A stretch of 5,955 nt of DNA from Lentisphaerota bacterium (GTDB lineage: Bacteria > Verrucomicrobiota > Kiritimatiellia > RFP12 > UBA1067). The notes under the pieces were generated by a model that saw only the letters and a list, made by a program, of their open reading frames with translations, was not told the origin of the DNA and ran no database searches. The position numbers were made by a program, and so were the translations under genes. The stretch is from contig JALHET010000273.1 of assembly GCA_022839525.1 (NCBI GenBank), positions 1 to 5,955 on the forward strand. The letters are read 5' to 3'. Each line of letters opens with the position of its first letter. The first letter of the stretch is position 1. Positions 5,928 to 5,955 of this stretch are shown piece by piece.

Positions 5928-5955
5928 ATGGACTGTCTGGGCACGGACGGCGCGG
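5928..5955 (+). CDS. Possible start of a divergent gene (first nine codons, runs off the window)
   Basis: An ATG at 5928-5930 opens a frame reading MDCLGTDGA to the window edge without a stop. No Shine-Dalgarno sequence precedes it. A weak plus-strand promoter pair, TTGTAA (5890-5895) and TATTTT (5913-5918) with a 17-base spacer, would start transcription near 5925 and give an almost leaderless message. Nine codons cannot establish a gene. The idea rests on position only; divergent regulators next to sugar-oxidoreductase operons are common. Confidence 0.15.

Noticed and set aside
1..5955. tRNA or rRNA genes, CRISPR arrays, transposases or attachment sites
   Set aside because: No repeat-spacer pattern, no conserved RNA-gene segments and no transposase motifs were seen. 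The window is almost fully covered by the five ORFs.

Overview
GC-rich bacterial chromosomal sequence. A serine hydrolase, HEAT repeats joined to a seven-loop FG-GAP/VCBS propeller, and a Gfo/Idh/MocA oxidoreductase with a twin-arginine-like leader form a gene mix typical of the Planctomycetota-Verrucomicrobiota-Kiritimatiellota group. That placement is inferred from protein character, not from a database search.

Layout. Positions 3-716 (+) hold the C-terminal part of a beta-lactamase-fold serine hydrolase that enters from the left edge. It converges tail to tail, 15 bases apart, on a four-ORF block that fills the rest of the window on the minus strand. In transcription order the block is: a secreted Gfo/Idh/MocA oxidoreductase (5835-4573); a HEAT-repeat protein with a signal-peptide-like segment (4547-3060); a FG-GAP/VCBS beta-propeller ORF (about 3094-1736); and a stand-alone ATP-grasp ligase resembling the ATP-grasp part of cyanophycin synthetase (1691-732). 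Gaps are 25 bases between the first two genes and 44 before the last, so the block looks like one operon. A good candidate sigma-70-type promoter and a clear Shine-Dalgarno sequence precede the oxidoreductase. The last 120 bases are the regulatory region and may contain the start of a divergent gene.

The main oddity is the HEAT/propeller junction. The end of the HEAT ORF turns into arginine/proline-rich sequence that does not look like its own fold, while the frame leading into the propeller continues HEAT-like sequence and has no ATG for hundreds of codons. Skipping one base near 3186-3221 joins them into a single protein of about 936 residues. The locus is therefore most likely one HEAT-propeller gene split by a frameshift, real or from sequencing. 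A second possible recoding site is an A8-G5 run in the HEAT part.

Functionally, an exported oxidoreductase beside an exported HEAT-propeller protein suggests modification or breakdown of sugars or polysaccharides outside the cytoplasm. The ATP-grasp enzyme would make an amide or peptide bond in the cytoplasm, and its link to the other genes is unclear. I found no RNA genes, CRISPR arrays, transposases or convincing intrinsic terminators.
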